Origin: an uncultured Eubacteriales bacterium
GTDB lineage: Bacteria > Bacillota > Clostridia > Oscillospirales > Acutalibacteraceae
NCBI GenBank assembly: GCA_900322105.1
Contig: ONYV01000004.1
Span: 1-15,055, forward strand
Length of the DNA stretch: 15,055 bases
Reading direction: 5' to 3'
The notes beneath the pieces are model-generated. The model did no database searches. It saw nothing but the letters and a program-made list of their open reading frames with translations, and had not been told where the DNA came from. The position numbers and the translations under genes were made by a program. Shown in pieces: positions 14,290 through 15,055 of the stretch (positions are counted from its first letter, which is position 1; every line of letters begins with the position of its first letter).

Positions 14290-14517
14290 GTTAGACTTCC
14301 TCGGAAACTGGAGAAGTCTATTATCCCGATACCGTCAAGTCTTTCGTGATGATGCTCACGAAAATCAGCTTTGTCAGGGAAGTTACACGGAAAAAAACCT
14401 TTTCCGGCGAAAAAAGGGAGTTCCTTATCTCGCCTGTTGGCTCGGTCGGTGCTTCTGCCTGCGGCAGAAGTGTCCGCCGGACACCCGCACTCCCTTTCCT
14501 AAAACCGCTGATTTTTT
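14290..14517 (+). ncRNA. Candidate structured RNA or dispersed structured repeat (novel, unclassified)
   Basis: This gene-free stretch folds into many perfect helices: TAGACTTC 14292-14299 with 14313-14320; TTTCGTG 14342-14348 with 14357-14363; ATCAGC 14364-14369 with 14507-14512, closing a multibranch domain and extendable to 9 bp in an alternative fold; CGGAAAA 14388-14394 with 14400-14406; AAAGGGAGT 14413-14421 with 14489-14497; CTTCTGCC 14452-14459 with 14463-14470; TGTCC 14471-14475 with 14479-14483. On the plus strand the closing helix runs into six T residues, like an intrinsic terminator. TTGACA lies at 14267 but the -10 (TGTTAGACT) is poor. It does not match tmRNA, 6S, SRP or RNase P RNA as I know them. 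A dispersed repeat is the main alternative. Confidence 0.35.
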
Positions 14518-14545
14518 GTAAAGTGATTTTTCAAATCAACAGAAC

Positions 14546-14616
14546 TTAGGGCAATACCGCACAAAGACCGCTTAACAGCGCTCCTGCGGCACTATCTTTG
14601 TGCGGTATCGCCTTAA
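14546..14616. repeat. Hairpin repeat copy 1 (short inverted-repeat element)
   Basis: A 71-bp unit with terminal inverted repeats: the left arm 14546-14566 contains GGCAATACCGCACAAAG and pairs with 14596-14616 with one mismatch and one G-T pair. The 29-nt centre has a small GC-rich inner pairing. Its left end recurs in inverted form at the right end of the copy at 14960-15035. It resembles a miniature inverted-repeat element with no coding capacity. Confidence 0.7.
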
Positions 14617-14620
14617 CGAC

Positions 14621-14656
14621 AAAAAGAGACCTGAACTCTAACGAATTCAGGCCTCT
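14621..14656 (-). terminator. Terminator of the tRNA-Arg unit
   Basis: In the minus transcript AGAGGCCTGAA pairs with TTCAGGTCTCT (14646-14656 with 14625-14635, one G-U pair), followed by a T-run (14621-14625 complement). It lies seven bases after the tRNA 3' end. Confidence 0.92.
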
Positions 14657-14662
14657 TGATCG

Positions 14663-14736
14663 CGCGCCGGAAGGGACTCGAACCCCTGACCTACTGGTTC
14701 GTAGCCAGTCACTCTATCCAGCTGAGCTACCGGCGC
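14663..14736 (-). tRNA. tRNA-Arg (anticodon ACG)
   Basis: A 74-nt cloverleaf on the minus strand. The acceptor GCGCCGG pairs with CCGGCGC, followed by discriminator G. The D arm is GCTC/GAGT with a G-U pair, the anticodon stem ACTGG/CCAGT holds loop CTACGAA, so the anticodon is ACG, and the T arm contains TTCGAGT. ACG reads CGU, CGC and CGA after A34 is changed to inosine by TadA. CCA is not encoded and must be added after transcription. It has its own promoter and terminator. Confidence 0.97.
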
Positions 14737-14766
14737 ATAGCACAAGTCTTTTCAGACTGCCTTAAT

Positions 14767-14795
14767 ATAATAACACATCATTTCAAAAAATGCAA
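14767..14795 (-). promoter_or_regulatory. Promoter of tRNA-Arg
   Basis: Minus-strand TTGCAT (14790-14795) and TATTAT (14767-14772) are separated by 17 bases, about 30 bases before the mature tRNA 5' end. The upstream sequence is rich in A and T runs, which could act as an UP element. Confidence 0.75.
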
Positions 14796-14896
14796 GAGGA
14801 ATTTTTATATTTTTTCAAAAAATTCTTTCAGCCTCATTTTCAGGCGCTTTTGACAAATGATCCAAAATGCAGTACAGCAGAATACGGCAAAGCGAA

Positions 14897-14925
14897 AAAT
14901 TCGATATTGAAATTATCTCGAATTT
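14897..14925. promoter_or_regulatory. Inverted repeat overlapping a promoter (candidate operator)
   Basis: AAATTCGA (14897-14904) and TCGAATTT (14918-14925) form a perfect 8-bp inverted repeat with 13 bases between them. The pair brackets the -35 box of the promoter at 14907-14935, a placement that fits a repressor site. It does not match CIRCE or the usual LexA or Fur box. Confidence 0.45.
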
Positions 14926-14935
14926 GAGTTACAAT
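14907..14935 (+). promoter_or_regulatory. Sigma-A promoter for a gene starting beyond the window
   Basis: TTGAAA (14907-14912) and TACAAT (14930-14935) are 17 bases apart. Transcription would run through the repeat at 14960-15035 to the ribosome binding site at 15048-15053, giving a leader of about 120 bases. Confidence 0.78.
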
Positions 14936-14959
14936 AAAGGAATAAAGTTATCAAGCAAC

Positions 14960-15035
14960 TTAAAGCTTTCCCGCACAAAGCAAGCCTTTCGGTTCAGCAC
15001 CGCCGCTGCTTGATCTTCGTGCGGTATTGCCCTAA
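14960..15035. repeat. Hairpin repeat copy 2, in the leader of the downstream gene
   Basis: A 76-bp unit related to the one at 14546-14616. Its right end (15016-15035, CTAA-terminated) is the reverse complement of the left end of copy 1 with one mismatch, and its left end keeps CCGCACAAAG and the preceding aactta. The arms CCGCACAAAGCAAGC (14971-14985) and the stretch ending at 15024 pair with a two-base bulge. The left outer arm is decayed. Confidence 0.65.
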
Positions 15036-15047
15036 TATTTCATCGAA

Positions 15048-15054
15048 TGGAGGA
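15048..15054 (+). promoter_or_regulatory. Ribosome binding site of a gene that starts past the window end
   Basis: TGGAGGA at the very end of the window is a strong Shine-Dalgarno sequence. With the promoter at 14907 it predicts a plus-strand start codon within about ten bases after the window. Confidence 0.6.
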
Positions 15055-15055
15055 A

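Noticed and set aside
14210..14521. Plus-strand frames of 103 and 67 residues in the structured region before tRNA-Arg
   Set aside because: Cys/Arg-rich translations with no ribosome binding site; the bases are better explained by dense RNA-type helices or a repeat.
14852..14880. TTGACA near 14859 followed by TACAGC as a second plus-strand promoter
   Set aside because: The -10 match is poor and the better spaced TTGAAA-17-TACAAT pair lies just downstream.
1..15055. CRISPR arrays, insertion sequences, prophage, toxin-antitoxin or replication origin
   Set aside because: No regularly spaced direct repeats, transposase or integrase, phage structural genes or DnaA-box cluster were seen on either strand.

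Overview
The window reads as chromosomal DNA from a low-to-mid G+C gut Clostridium-type Firmicute, most likely a Ruminococcus or close Oscillospiraceae relative (inference). The grounds are the order rimP-nusA-ylxR-ylxQ-infB, strong AGGAGG ribosome binding sites, TTGaca-17-TAtaaT promoters, lipoprotein signals, a stand-alone DUF2229/2-hydroxyacyl-CoA dehydratase-type protein, and compact palindromic repeats of the kind scattered through such genomes. No phage, insertion sequence, toxin-antitoxin pair or CRISPR array is visible.

Layout. 1-126: a block of three perfect hairpins. 127-2765 (+): a 2-hydroxyacyl-CoA dehydratase-like Fe-S protein whose 3' end looks frame-disrupted, a monotopic phosphoglycosyl transferase that would start glycan assembly on a lipid carrier, and a small lipoprotein. 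A strong terminator lies at 2847-2889. 2953-8208 (-): the transcription/translation operon rimP-nusA-ylxR(rnpM)-ylxQ-infB, with a consensus promoter, a structured leader and an unexpectedly long, hairpin-rich gap between ylxR and ylxQ. 8233-9402 (-): a two-gene unit of an Rrf2/IscR-type Fe-S regulator and an SGNH hydrolase, with a palindrome on the promoter. 9490-12212 (+): a metal (probably zinc) ABC transporter operon of binding lipoprotein, ATPase and permease, preceded by a Fur/Zur-like palindrome and a consensus promoter and closed by a terminator. 12402-13591 (+): an Ig-like (BIG2) lipoprotein with an unrecognised C-terminal domain. 13612-14238 (-): a three-helix membrane protein of unknown function. 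14239-15055: no protein gene, but a candidate structured RNA, a tRNA-Arg(ACG) unit with its own promoter and terminator, two related hairpin repeats in mirrored orientation, and a consensus promoter with an inverted repeat and a ribosome binding site for a gene starting just past the window.

How it fits together. The minus-strand operon supplies core information processing (30S maturation, transcription elongation, RNase P-associated YlxR, initiation). The Rrf2 and Zur-like elements on either side of 9400 suggest that this divergent junction responds to Fe-S status and metal supply respectively. The parts most worth a second look are the possible RNA at 14290-14517, the mirrored repeats around tRNA-Arg, the odd ylxR-ylxQ gap, the frame-disrupted dehydratase tail, and the Zur-like operator paired with a binding protein that lacks one usual metal-ligand histidine.
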